DNA from: Chrysoperla carnea
Taxonomy: Eukaryota; Arthropoda; Insecta; Neuroptera; Chrysopidae
Length of the DNA stretch: 64,000 nucleotides
Assembly (NCBI RefSeq): GCF_905475395.1
Contig: NC_058340.1
Location: forward strand, 70,038,181 to 70,102,180
Direction of reading: 5' to 3'
The notes below the pieces were generated by a model, which made no database searches, had not been told where the DNA came from, and was given only the letters and a program-made list of their open reading frames with translations. This document shows, piece after piece, positions 1 through 10,400 of the stretch. The number at the start of each line of letters is the position of its first letter. Positions within the stretch are counted from its first letter, which is position 1. A program made the translations under genes and the position numbers.

Positions 1-237
1 TACCCAAATGCTGAAAAAACACACGATGAAAAGATCATCTCATAAGACATAACTTTGAGCGTCAAATTAGGGTTCCACCTAGCTGAAAAATATAGAATCA
101 TGCCCAGCGCCAAATTGTAAAAATGAGTGGCAAAAAATTTTATTAATATAGTCGATATCTCGAGAAAGTCGATATCTCGAGATATACATACATAATAAAA
201 CAAATGGTAATGATAAATTAACAGCTATATCCAGTGC

Positions 238-560
238 CAAAACGTTTAGGCCTGGCAGTGTATCACGACTACTGCAGGAGCTGTCACAGTGATGACGAAG
301 AGGAGACAATGTCTCACCTTCTCTGTCACTGCCCAACTCTTGTCATGAGGAGATGGACTTACTTGAGCCAGCCTCTCTTTGACGACCTCTCCGACCTAAA
401 GTCAGTCGATGTCAAAGCCCTCCTGCTGTTCTTAAACAGCCCCAAATAGTTCATGGAGTAGTGGCCGGGGATGGGCCAACCCATTAACGGTATCACAACG
501 GACCTTATGGTCTAAGTGTGTCCTACCCCAGGACAGCCACTCTAACCTAACCTAACCTAC
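238..560 (+). mobile_element. LINE-A 3' end (RNase H-bearing non-LTR retrotransposon), truncated
   Basis: The frame from 234 to 449 encodes the carboxyl end of a non-LTR retrotransposon ORF2. It shows the terminal zinc-knuckle pattern C-x2-C, then E-E-T-x2-H-x3-C-x-CP, that follows RNase H in I/R1-like LINEs. The next ~110 bases are the untranslated 3' end, closing with CCTAA units at 541-560. The same 3' end occurs reversed at 38513 and 42571, so the family boundary is supported by three copies. Only the last ~70 codons remain. I call the family LINE-A in this annotation; the clade is not certain. Confidence 0.8.
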
Positions 561-880
561 TGTACTATATGTATATATGATTATGACAAGGACACAGATG
601 AACTCAATGACAGTTTTCTCTCTCGCTTCGAATATCGCATCGACTTACAGGCTAGCAGACCCCTGGTGTTCTCTAACTGTATTATCTCAATGCTTGGTAC
701 ACGTTTGGCATATCTAATAATAAATGATCTAAGATCTATCTTCACGCCATTACAGTGCTATCCAGTATCAAGATATTTTGGAATCGCGAACATATTTTAT
801 GTAATCAAATAAAAACAGTTTTACACAGCGTCGCAATAAAATATAGTTTAAAGAGTGAATTTCTGGAAAAAAGTGTTACA

Positions 881-2278
881 ATGGAACGTGTACGAATTAA
901 ATATGAAATACCAGAGAATAGCAATGACATGAAAACTGAACACATTCATAAAAATTCAACTGCAATCAACTATGAAAATATTAAACTTGAAAAACAATTA
1001 CATACAGAACTTATTATTAAAGATGAAAGTGATTTGGAACCACAAGAAAGCGTTTTAGTTAGCCCTCAATGGATTCATAGTGAACAAAAATCATTTTCAT
1101 GTGATATGTGTAATAAAAGATTTACAACGAAAAATCACTTGGTTCGTCATAAACGAATTCATAGCGGAGAAAAACCATTTTCCTGTGATATTTGTGATAA
1201 AACATTTAGTGATCAAGGTAATTTAGTGAAACATAAACGGATCCATCGTGGAGAAAAACCATTTTCATGTGACATTTGTAATAAAACATTTACTACACAA
1301 TCTAGTTTAGTTCTACATAAACAAATACATAGTGGTGAAAAATCATTTTCATGTGATATTTGTAATAAAACATTTAATCGGCAAAGTAATTTAGTTCAAC
1401 ATAAAAGGATCCATAGTGGAGAAAAACCATTTTCATGTGATATGTGTAATAAAACATATACTAGAAAATCTAGATTAGTTCTACATAAACAAATCCATAG
1501 TGGAAAAAAATCATTTTCATGTGATATGTGTAATAAAAGATTTACAAAGAAAAATCACTTGGTTCGTCATAAACGAATTCATGGCGGAGAAAAACCATTT
1601 TCATGTGATATTTGTAATAAAACATTTACCACATCATCTAATGTAGTTATACATAAACGGATTCATAGCGGAGAAAAGCCATTTTCATGTGATATTTGTA
1701 ATAAAGCATTTACTTCATCATCTAATTTAGTTCAACATAAAAGGATCCATAGTGGAGAAAAACCATTTTCATGTGATATGTGTAATAAAACATATACTAG
1801 AAAATCTAGATTAGTTCTACATAAACAAATTCATAGTGGAAAAAAATCATTTTCATGTGATATGTGTAATAAAAGATTTACAAAGAAAAATCACTTGGTT
1901 CGTCATAAACGAATTCATAGCGGAGAAAAACCATTTTCCTGTGATATTTGTGATAAAACATTTAGTGATCAAGGTAATTTAGTTAAACATAAACGGATCC
2001 ATCGTGGAGAAAAACCATTTTCATGTGACATTTGTAATAAAACATTTACTACACAATCTAGTTTAGTTCTACATAAACAAATACATAGTGGTGAAAAATC
2101 ATTTTCATGTGATATTTGTAATAAAACATTTAATCGGCAAAGTAATTTAGTTCAACATAAAAGGATCCATAGTGGAGAAAAACCATTTTCATGTGATATT
2201 TGTAAGAAAACATATACTAGAAAATCTAGATTAGTTCTACATAAACAAATTCATAGTGATTCTACAAAACATATTTAA
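881..2278 (+). CDS. C2H2 zinc-finger protein with 14 tandem fingers
   Basis: Probable sequence-specific DNA-binding nuclear protein. The ATG at 881 has a good context (ACA before ATGG) and follows in-frame sequence without another ATG, so I prefer it to the upstream GTG at 755; the product is 465 residues. About 70 acidic/polar residues lacking a recognisable ZAD or BTB domain precede 14 C2H2 fingers (C-x2-C-x12-H-x3-H) joined by mostly SGEKPF-type linkers at an 84-base period. Fingers 10-14 nearly repeat fingers 1-5, and fingers 9-10 repeat 5-6, pointing to recent internal duplication. The frame ends soon after finger 14 in a short non-finger tail, while three more fingers lie downstream in another frame. 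No intron is seen. Target and function are unknown. It is flanked by repeats, so it may be one of a lineage-specific expanded family; a related broken copy lies at 27321. Confidence 0.85.
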   Translation: MERVRIKYEIPENSNDMKTEHIHKNSTAINYENIKLEKQLHTELIIKDESDLEPQESVLVSPQWIHSEQKSFSCDMCNKRFTTKNHLVRHKRIHSGEKPFSCDICDKTFSDQGNLVKHKRIHRGEKPFSCDICNKTFTTQSSLVLHKQIHSGEKSFSCDICNKTFNRQSNLVQHKRIHSGEKPFSCDMCNKTYTRKSRLVLHKQIHSGKKSFSCDMCNKRFTKKNHLVRHKRIHGGEKPFSCDICNKTFTTSSNVVIHKRIHSGEKPFSCDICNKAFTSSSNLVQHKRIHSGEKPFSCDMCNKTYTRKSRLVLHKQIHSGKKSFSCDMCNKRFTKKNHLVRHKRIHSGEKPFSCDICDKTFSDQGNLVKHKRIHRGEKPFSCDICNKTFTTQSSLVLHKQIHSGEKSFSCDICNKTFNRQSNLVQHKRIHSGEKPFSCDICKKTYTRKSRLVLHKQIHSDSTKHI

Positions 2279-2280
2279 TT

Positions 2281-2556
2281 AATCATAAATGGATCCATGA
2301 TGGAGAAAAACCATTTTCATGTGATATTTGTAATAAGACATTTACCACATCATCTACTGTAGTTATACATAAACGGATTCATAGCGGAGAAAAGCCATTT
2401 TCATGTGATATTTGTAATAAAGCATTTACTACATCATCTAATTTAGTTTTACATAAACGAATTCATAGCGGAGAAAAACCATTTGCATGTGATACTTGTA
2501 ATAAAAAATTTAATCAGCAAAGTCATTTAGTTAGACATAGACGGACTCATATTTAA
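2281..2556 (+). pseudogene. Frameshifted C-terminal extension of the zinc-finger gene (three fingers)
   Basis: Starting two bases after the stop of the finger gene, a different frame encodes the end of one finger plus three complete C2H2 fingers with the same linkers and ends at TAA 2554-2556. The junction lacks most of one finger, as expected for a small out-of-frame deletion that removed part of a finger and exposed an early stop. The last three fingers are otherwise intact, so the event looks recent. A sequencing error or a polymorphic allele is an alternative. Confidence 0.75.
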
Positions 2557-2689
2557 TAAAAACAATTATCATGTTGATTTTGAGTCTCATTTATGAAACC
2601 TTTTTTATATTTCAGAAATTTGCTGCTGATTTCAGTAACCCATTCCGTATTTTCGTTATCAAAAATTAAGGGTTATCAATTTAATTATT

Positions 2690-3010
2690 TTTAACTGACT
2701 TCAAACAAAAAAGGAGGAGGTTATCAATTCGACTGTATTTTTTTTTTAATGTTTGTTACCTCAGAACTTTTGACTGAGTGAACCAATTTTGATGATTCTT
2801 TATCTATTTGAAAGCTGATGCTTCCCGTGTGACCATTTCATTTTGGCCCAGTTCTGACAACGACATCCATGAACAAACCATAAAAGTCTTAAATTTGCAT
2901 TAAGTATGCACGACAAGAGGACGAATAACTCAATATCACGCCAACCGATTTCGATGATTCTTTTTTTAGTGTCAAATTAGTTAGTGTACTTCAGATTCAC
3001 TAAAAATCAC
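2690..3010. repeat. Unclassified interspersed repeat
   Basis: Non-coding sequence beginning with an ACTGACTTCAAA-type start and a GGAGGAGGTTATCAATTCG block, containing two copies of a phrase about AACCGATTT/TTGATGATTC. I recall very similar text as a high-copy non-autonomous element in several insect genomes, but I cannot name the family. No coding potential. Confidence 0.45.
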
Positions 3011-3296
3011 TCAATAAAAAAACTTTTAACAAAAAGAAAACCTACTTCAACTTTTCCAAAACAAATTTATATGCACTAAAAAGTAATAAAATAATTTATA
3101 ATATAATGCAGTAAAAATTATTGTTATTTTTGGAGATGAACTGTAACAGGCAGTAAATTTTTTAAAATTTGATAAATTCACGGTCAGTTATAATGTCAGC
3201 GCTGACACAATACATTTATAAACATATATACCTGTAATCCATAAAAACTCTTATGATTTCATATATTTTATATGGCTAACGAGATAGCTTACAATC

Positions 3297-3298
<2 letters not shown>

Positions 3299-3367
<69 letters not shown>
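3299..3367. repeat. (TA)n microsatellite, about 34 units
   Basis: Uninterrupted TA dinucleotides. The reverse-strand frame through it encodes only alternating Ile/Tyr and is an artefact. Confidence 0.98.
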
Positions 3368-3372
<5 letters not shown>

Positions 3373-3449
3373 CAGTACCGGAGCTATACTAGGAGGAAAG
3401 GGCGAGAGTTTTGAGATATAACGAGACCAGGTCTCCAGTATCTTAAAAC

Positions 3450-4075
3450 CGTCTAAAGGTAGGTTAAATTTAGTCACAAATTTCAAAATTATGACCCAAA
3501 TTTAATGGGGTTCCAAACTTGGTTTATCAAAATTGGATATAATTTGGATGTGAGTGAACAAAATTCAACTTTTTGGATTTTGATGACGTCATTAAATTTC
3601 AAAAATCAATTTTTGTCATAATACATCCAAATTTTATCCGATTTTAATGGAATTTTTTTTGAAACCCACTAATTTTGGGTCAAGCTTTCCATCTATCATG
3701 CTATTTCTTCGCTATCATTCACATTTGTACGAAATATTGATACTACGGTCCTACTAACTTGAAACCTACTATAGCCAGTTTAAATTTAACCACAAATTTG
3801 AAAAGTATGACCTAAATTTAGTAGGATTCCATATTTGGTTGATCGAAATTGTATTAAATTTGGATGTGATAGACCAAAATTCAATTTTTTGGATTTTGAT
3901 GACGTCATTAAGTTTCAAAAATCAATTTTTGTCATAATATACCAAAATTTTATCCGATTTGAATGGAAATTTTTTTGAAACCCACTAATTTTGGGTCAAG
4001 CTTTTCATCTATGATGCTATTTTTTCGCTACCATTCAAGTTTGTACGAAATATTGGTACCAGGGTCCCACTTGAT
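3450..4075. repeat. Two-copy tandem repeat, unit 316 bp
   Basis: The phrase CACAAATTT at 3475 recurs at 3791, and the following ~290 bases (including GATGACGTCATTAA and ACCCACTAATTTTGGG) repeat in order with moderate divergence. Non-coding. It looks like a satellite-type or duplicated transposon segment. GATGACGTCA inside each unit is a CRE-like palindrome, probably fortuitous. Confidence 0.85.
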
Positions 4076-4713
4076 TGGAAAAATCGGTGAGTTGAATTGT
4101 TAACTATGCATAATTTAGCGTCTGTCATGTCAAGTCCATCATGAAACACTAAGTGCCTCTTCTTCCAATACACATCCGGTAGGTACTATAGACGTAAATG
4201 TTAATAGTGTGAATTAGCTTGAAATAATTTATAATGATATTATTGAATAAAACGAAAGCAGAAAATTCTATTTTTATATATTTAAATAAATATATTATAA
4301 ATAATAATCATAAAAAAGTAAAATGCTAAAAGAATTAATTTGATACGAATCATTAGAGCAAACACAAAGTTTAATTAGTGGAAATAATTAATAAACATTT
4401 ATTTATGTTTAGTATACAGAGTGTCAAAAGTTCATCACTGGCACAAAATAATAGAAACAAATGAAAACAAACAATTGACTGAGTAAATTGTTGAAATATC
4501 ATGCATGTATAGACAGTGTTGATTACACTATCACATTCTACATTCATACAAGTCACACATAAATAACTGATATTCCCACATATAATACATACTATACAAT
4601 TTGCGACCAACTTGCTTGCCTTCGGGGTAAACGGTACGTTTACGAAAAAATGTTTCAAACAATAGTTGTTATAAATTTCGATTTTTGCCCCAATTCCTAG
4701 ATCAGTTTTTTGT

Positions 4714-4764
4714 ATTTTTAAAATACGTATTTTCGACTACCAAGTAGTCATCATCAGTAAGAAT
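4714..4764 (-). ncRNA. Hammerhead ribozyme-like motif (minus-strand arm)
   Basis: Mirror copy of the motif at 4816-4866, in the left arm of the perfect inverted repeat and therefore identical when read on the minus strand. See that entry for base pairing. Activity is not shown. Confidence 0.4.
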
Positions 4765-4815
4765 TAGCTAGTGCAGTCCGCCACCAAATTAGCAAAGAGT
4801 AACATTCACTAGCTA

Positions 4816-4866
4816 ATTCTTACTGATGATGACTACTTGGTAGTCGAAAATACGTATTTTAAAAAT
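4816..4866 (+). ncRNA. Hammerhead ribozyme-like motif (Penelope-type candidate)
   Basis: Seen: CTGATGA (4823-4829), one extra T, a 6-bp hairpin GACTAC/GTAGTC with a 3-base loop (4831-4845), then GAAA (4846-4849) and a palindromic ATACGTAT (4850-4857). Bases 4816-4822 pair with 4860-4866 in six of seven positions, giving helix I. These are the helix I, CUGANGA, helix II, GAAA, helix III parts of a hammerhead in order, with T4858-T4859 where U16.1-H17 would be. Known: Penelope-like elements carry hammerheads with very short helix III that can act as dimers, and a palindromic helix III fits that. Odd: one unpaired T between CUGANGA and helix II. Inference only. Confidence 0.42.
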
Positions 4867-5759
4867 ACAAAAAACTGATCTAGGAATTGGGGCAAAAATC
4901 GAAATTTATTTCGACATATCCTAGAGTTCTCATTTATTATCTTCGATAATATTTATAATAGTTGTTACTTTATTTATAAGGAACATTTTTTACATTTAAT
5001 TTTTTGTTCTATCTCTAACGGTTTACAAGATGGGTCCTACGAACCCAAGACCCAATTGACCTATGTTGCTTGTTCTCACTTTTTAATTCCTGAGTTTTTA
5101 TGTTATCGTGTACACAGACAATTTTGCTAATTATAATAATTTCAATTTTACTAATATTAATCGAAAAATTTGTAAAATTTGATCTTGAATTCTTAATTAT
5201 AAAAATGAGCTTCATCTCGGGGCGTAGGATTGAAAAAAGGGCAGAGAACTTTTAGTTTTATCCATCAATTAATTATCTGTTTTTCATAACTTTTTGGACA
5301 CTCTATATAAAAAATATGTCTATTAAGTCTGAATTCATCTTAACATGTTTATGCCTTTTATGGTTCGAAATATAAAAAAAATTGTTAAAAATGATTGTGC
5401 TATCTTAACTATCTCAGCGGTTTAGATCTGTTGAGATCCTATCTTCTTGGATAACAGAGAGCCGTAAGGTACCTATAAATATCTTAAAATTTGGGATTTC
5501 ACGAAAATTCATTGAATCTTTATAAAAACTGTGCGACTGCATTTTTTAAAGCTTACAAAAATTTGTGCGATCTTGCCCAGGGAGTGGGAGCCACTTCTTC
5601 TTGGGAGTGGAGAAATTTATGCTAGAAATGACAACGGGACTCGATATAGGGATGAATTCGAAAAGCCAATACTTTATAATGAAAACAAAGTTTATCGGAA
5701 ATTTAAAAATATGTTTAAATAGTTGGCGTAAAATTTTTTCGCTTCGTGGAGCCGTTCTT

Positions 5760-6552
5760 ATATACAGAGTGTCTACTTAAGTTGGCTAAATATGGAAAAC
5801 TTTTTTATTACAAGGTTTACGAAAAAAAGTTGGGTATAGGTATAGAGGTTAGCGGGCCATGCTCGAGCATCGCGCCTCGAAGCAATGGTTCAGAGCACCT
5901 AGCCAAATAGACCCTTGTACTCTATCCCCGCTACGCTTTTCAGTGGCTATTATAACCAACTGATGTACTGAAACCCAGGATTTGCCTAGCACTGAGTTTC
6001 CTAATTTCTTCTGGTTCGACTATGGCCGGACCAAACCATTTCCTTCGCTGCTGTATGACCGCCGGGCAGTAACAGAGAAAGTGGATCGATGTTTCTTCTG
6101 AATTTTCTCCGCATCTGTCACACGCGGGAGATTGTCTTTTTCCAATCTGATGTTGGAACTTGTTCAGGTTATCATGCTCTGTGAGTAACTCTACGATGAC
6201 TCATATATCAGCTCTGTTTAGTTTCAAGATCTCCTCGGCTCTGTTACCGAGCGAGTTTTCTTCACCCAACAGGCTTTTGGCGATTCGCCCTCCCTCGTAG
6301 CTGGTCCATGCCTTTAATTGTTGGTTTTTCAGATTATCTCCTAATCTGTTAAGACCTTCTTGGTATGGCATCCTCGCAAGCTTTTCTTGAGTGGGAGCCA
6401 TGGTGGTTCCCAGTTTGGCTAGCTTCGAAAAAAAGTTATTCTTTATAAAAATCTCTGCTTTCGAAAATATTAACATTCAGTTATTCAATTTTGACATCCA
6501 GTGTACAGCATGTCACCCATATATTGCCAACTTAAGTAAACACCCTGTATAT
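5760..6552. mobile_element. Inverted-repeat element enclosing a LINE fragment
   Basis: The left end at 5761 (TATACAGAGTGTCTACTTAA followed by GTTGGC) is matched by the reverse complement of 6526-6552 (GCCAAC TTAAGTAAACACCCTGTATA) with about two differences over 26 bases. The first 12 bases equal the left end of the neighbouring element at 4413. The interior holds a reversed LINE ORF2 C-terminus. Either a LINE inserted into a DNA element or the element captured LINE sequence. Confidence 0.6.
5925..6476 (-). mobile_element. LINE-C ORF2 C-terminal fragment
   Basis: The minus strand encodes about 90 residues from 6476 to 6204 and then, past a TGA-type interruption in the same frame, a zinc knuckle (ACDRCGENSEET..HFLCYCP) typical of the region after RNase H in I/R1-like non-LTR elements. 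Sequence differs from LINE-A and LINE-B in this window, so it is a third family. 5' truncated, no reverse transcriptase domain left. Confidence 0.7.
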
Positions 6553-7482
6553 AATTAACAAGACTACACCAAAAGAGTTAAAAAAATTTTAACACTTTGT
6601 TTAAAATAATTTTTTAAAATTAACAAAAAAATGCATAAAAATGATAAATCATGCATTTTTGGTTAACTTTAAAAGCGATTTTTTCGGGATTCTAACAATT
6701 TACAATAATTCCCGACCCATTTTTCGAGGTAGGAATTGATGTATTTACATAAATCTGGGTCAAGTTTAAAGCACAACATTGATGATATTCGAATTAAAAA
6801 AAAAAACGGAATCCTAGAAAAAGGATTGTTATAATAAAATATTATTTGACATAAATAAATAATAGCTGTAAAAAACATAATTAAAATTATTATTTAAAAA
6901 AAAAGGAGTTATTTTCCCATAGAGGTATACAAATACGACACAAGCTCTGACAAATAGTAATTACGTGGAAAGACGCCTTTGGGTTTTCTTTCTCATTTCG
7001 GTTTACATTGATCAAACCGATGCAATATATACTCGAAACCCGAACCACAACGATGTTATTCGACGTATTCGATTCGCGAGTTATATTATCGAGATTAGAG
7101 GGTATATGTGTTATGTGTGTATGTATGTATGTTTGTGTATGGTCCAGAGAGTACCACAGCCTCTTTACAAAAATATGGATGTTAGAATTTTTATAATAAT
7201 TTATTAATAATCATGTAAACAAAATTTTTAATTTTTCATTATTTTTCTAATTTTTAATTTCATACAAAAATATATAAAAATGTAAGCAAAATATTAAAAA
7301 AAATTAATAAAAATTCAAGAAATTAATAAATTATTGTGTACTAATATAAAAAAAATGTGTGATTTTGAAAATATTGTTGTTCATAGGATAAAAAAATTTA
7401 TAAAAACTCGAAAAATAGTTTAAGGAATATAACGGGCGATTTTAGTATTTCGTTATTTCTTTTTAATTTCGGTTTCTGAATC
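6553..7482. other. AT-rich intergenic stretch upstream of the rapsyn-like gene
   Basis: No supported gene. It holds a short GT-rich run near 7110-7140. Small open frames at 6965-7207 have no family resemblance and no splice support. It presumably contains promoter and 5' UTR of the gene starting at 7483, but I see no clear core element. Confidence 0.5.
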
Positions 7483-10400
7483 ATGTCGTGGGAATCTGTT
7501 GCTTCTAAAGAATTTTTACGGTAAGATATAAAATAAATTTTAATTAACCACTTATTTATCGGTATACACCCATTAGAAAATATGAGTTAGAAAATATATG
7601 TTTATTTACATGGTAGCGAATTAGAAATTAAGTTTTAGAAAACGTAAATTAAAAAGAAATTTTTTAATAAGAAGTAAAATTGTAAAATTATTTTGAGGAA
7701 TAATTTACTAATAGGGAATATTCATGAAACTTAAATTTGGTTCAAATATTTTTCTTCCGTAACTTTAATGACTGGACATTTCGACTAAACCAATTTTTTT
7801 AGTAATTAATATCTTTTTAATTACTTAAAATTAATTAATAAAAGTACAAAATCAGTGAGGACATTAAAAAATTTCTAAAACGGAAATTCAAATTTTTATA
7901 CGGACGTGACATCATAGTACGGGCTTGTCAAATTTGTTGACATACTGTATGATATTAATTACTTATATTTTATATCGTATTTCATTAAATTATATTATTC
8001 TACGGCTTTTAATTAGAAAACTTAATAATAACGAGTGTAAATTCTATGTTGTAAATTCATTTTTTTAAAGTGTAAATTATACGTTGAATTGTCACCAATT
8101 GACAGATCACGTACTTATACGTCATCAACAGAGATCGCCAAAAAACTGTGTTTAAATATCTCAAAATTATAATGTATTTTAAATATTTTTTTACACTTAA
8201 ATACAGCACTGTCTAAATTATGATTTTAAAATATTAGCCAATAGGTCAGTCGCTCTATATTGGGATCAATTTTTTTGAGGCTATACACTTTGCGACCATG
8301 GGAGATGGGTTCTTAATGTTATCAAAAATAAAAATTCAAAAAATTTGCACAAAAATTTGCTCCGGCACAATTTTTATGGCTGGTTTTTTGAAACATTTTG
8401 AAAAAAATGGCGACTTTTTTGGCTTTCTTGGGAAAACTCTTGACTATCCTCCCAAAACTAGTGAAAACTACTATCTACTACTACGAAAGTTTATATGAAA
8501 CTCTGTAATTTTGGGTAAAAAAAGGGATGATAGTTTGTATGAAAATTCGTCATTTTGGAATTAATTACACTTAACTGGTTTTAAAAATTATTTCACCTAT
8601 AATGATTTTTGTACTTTTTGGGTCAAAATTACTTTATATACGGAGTTTTATCAAAATTGGAGATTGAAGAAATTTCTCGATTTTTTGCACTTTTTTTAAG
8701 TAGGCCCTTTGAAAAAATCGAGAAAATCGCAAAAAAAATTTTTGTTTGAGAATTTGATGAAACTCGGTGGAAGGGGTAATTTTGACCCAAAAGTACAAAA
8801 ATCCGGTTAATTTAACGATTGGATGCAGAGTATCAGAGATATCGCAATATTTGGATCGATTTTAGCCCGTATCTCAAAAACTATTCGACCAGTCATCAAA
8901 TGCACCCGATTTTTGTACTTTTTGGGTCAAAATTACCTTATATACTAAGTTTTATCCAAACTGGAGATTAAAAAAATTTCTCGATTTTTTTGCAATTTTT
9001 TTAAGTGGTAAAATTTAAAGATGAGGTAAGAACTAAGCATTAATATTTGGCATCGAAACAAAGATAAGTTATACAGAGGTATAAATTCGATTAAGGTAGA
9101 AGAAATCCATATCTGCAGTATGAAGACAAATGTATAGGTATTTGTCCGTTTTTTCATAGAAGGATTTACTACGTGTCATTTACCTAAGCCCTTGATTAAT
9201 TTGTTATCAATAAGATACAGCAGTACTCTATACTTTTTCTTTTCAATTCAATTTTTGTTTGCCAAATTTTTCTGAAACCATTTTCTTATTTATGATACTA
9301 TATAATTTTTTTTATACTCACTATTTTTTCGTATTTTATACAGTGTGTTTCGTGATGGTATGGGCAAATTTAAGCAGGTTATTCTTGAAGTCGAAAAATT
9401 CCTTGTACCTACATTTTTTAAATAGCCTGAAAAAGTAGTCGTTATTACTATTTTACCTAACTTAAATTTATTGGTTAATAATAAATAAAACAAGCGGCAG
9501 AGTGGGCCATGGTGCGACCCTTGAGGTCCACATGAATTACTCTCCAGCATAATCAAGAGTTACAAAAAAATAAAAACTCAACCAACTCGAAACGACTCGA
9601 CCAAATGTTATGAAATTATTATTATATTGCCGTTAATATGCTTCGATCGACACTTCAACGAAGTCAATATCATTTTTCGTTCGCGTGCTATCGATTAGGA
9701 AAAAAATGACCACGAACGTACACACACACATACTTCTTATCCAAATTGGTGTTCCTACGTTTTAGGTAAAGATATGTTGAAAATTTCGATTTCGAAAATA
9801 TGACCCCTTAACAGAACTTACTATACTGGGAAGTTAATCGGGAACATTTATTCGTCTCCAGTTTTGAGAAAAATCATTTTCTAGAATAATTTCTATCAAG
9901 TTTCGAAAGAAAATATTTAAATTTTTTCATTTCCACTCAGACTTTTTTAAATACTTTAAGTAAACCGTGAAAATTACGATAATGCATTTTGTAATTGAGT
10001 TCTTGTTGAGACATAGTTATTGAAATAAATACCACGATACTCGAAATAAAATTGTATATTAAGAAACTTAATTTAAAGAAGTGAAAAGAAACAATTGACT
10101 GAGTTAATTGTTGAAATACCATGCATAGTCAGTGTTGATTTCTTTATCACATAAAACATACAAAAATGTATAGACAGTGTTGATGCGCAATCGTTTGTTT
10201 TTTTGACGTCACGTAAATAACAAAAGATATTCACTTTTAAATAGACACACACACAACTGATATTCCTATATTAATACATTCTATAAAATTTGCACCTAAT
10301 TAACGCCCTCGTGGGTAAACAGTAATGTTTACAAAAAAAATGTTTCAAACAAAAGTTGTTTAATTTTTGATAAGGAATATTTTTTATATTTAAACTTCTG

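Larger units (their letters stand above)
4671..4909. repeat. Perfect 103-bp inverted repeat with 33-bp spacer
   Basis: 4671-4773 is the exact reverse complement of 4807-4909; I found no mismatch in 103 positions. The spacer is 4774-4806. Perfect identity over this length implies recent formation or gene conversion between arms. Each arm carries the hammerhead-like core annotated separately, so both strands would transcribe one. Confidence 0.95.
4413..5308. mobile_element. Non-autonomous element with TATACAGAGTGT-type inverted ends
   Basis: The left end (4413, TATACAGAGTGTCAAAAGTT) matches the reverse complement of the right end near 5286-5308 (TATATAGAGTGTCC...) over about 23 bases with a few differences, flanked by TA. 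Such ends are typical of mariner-like non-autonomous elements. Inside are a perfect foldback (4671-4909), a segment shared with 10085-10200, and a block around AACGGTTTACAAGATGGGTC that recurs near 10400, 59145 and, reversed, 61960. No transposase remains. Confidence 0.55.

Noticed and set aside
541-560. CCTAACCTAACCTA as a telomere boundary
   Set aside because: Only about three units, attached to a LINE 3' end and flanked on both sides by ordinary sequence; the same units end internal LINE copies.
755-880. GTG-started N-terminal extension of the zinc-finger protein
   Set aside because: GTG starts are not used routinely in animal nuclear genes, and a well-placed ATG is present at 881.
3289-3486. 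Minus-strand frame through the (TA)n tract
   Set aside because: Encodes only Ile/Tyr repeats from the microsatellite.
4671-4909. Histone-type stem-loop or rho-independent terminator
   Set aside because: Arms are 103 bp and perfect, there is no upstream histone-like gene, and bacterial terminators do not apply.
6965-7207. 80-codon plus-strand frame upstream of the rapsyn-like gene
   Set aside because: No family resemblance, overlapping alternative frame, low-complexity tail with Cys/Tyr/Val from a GT-rich run.
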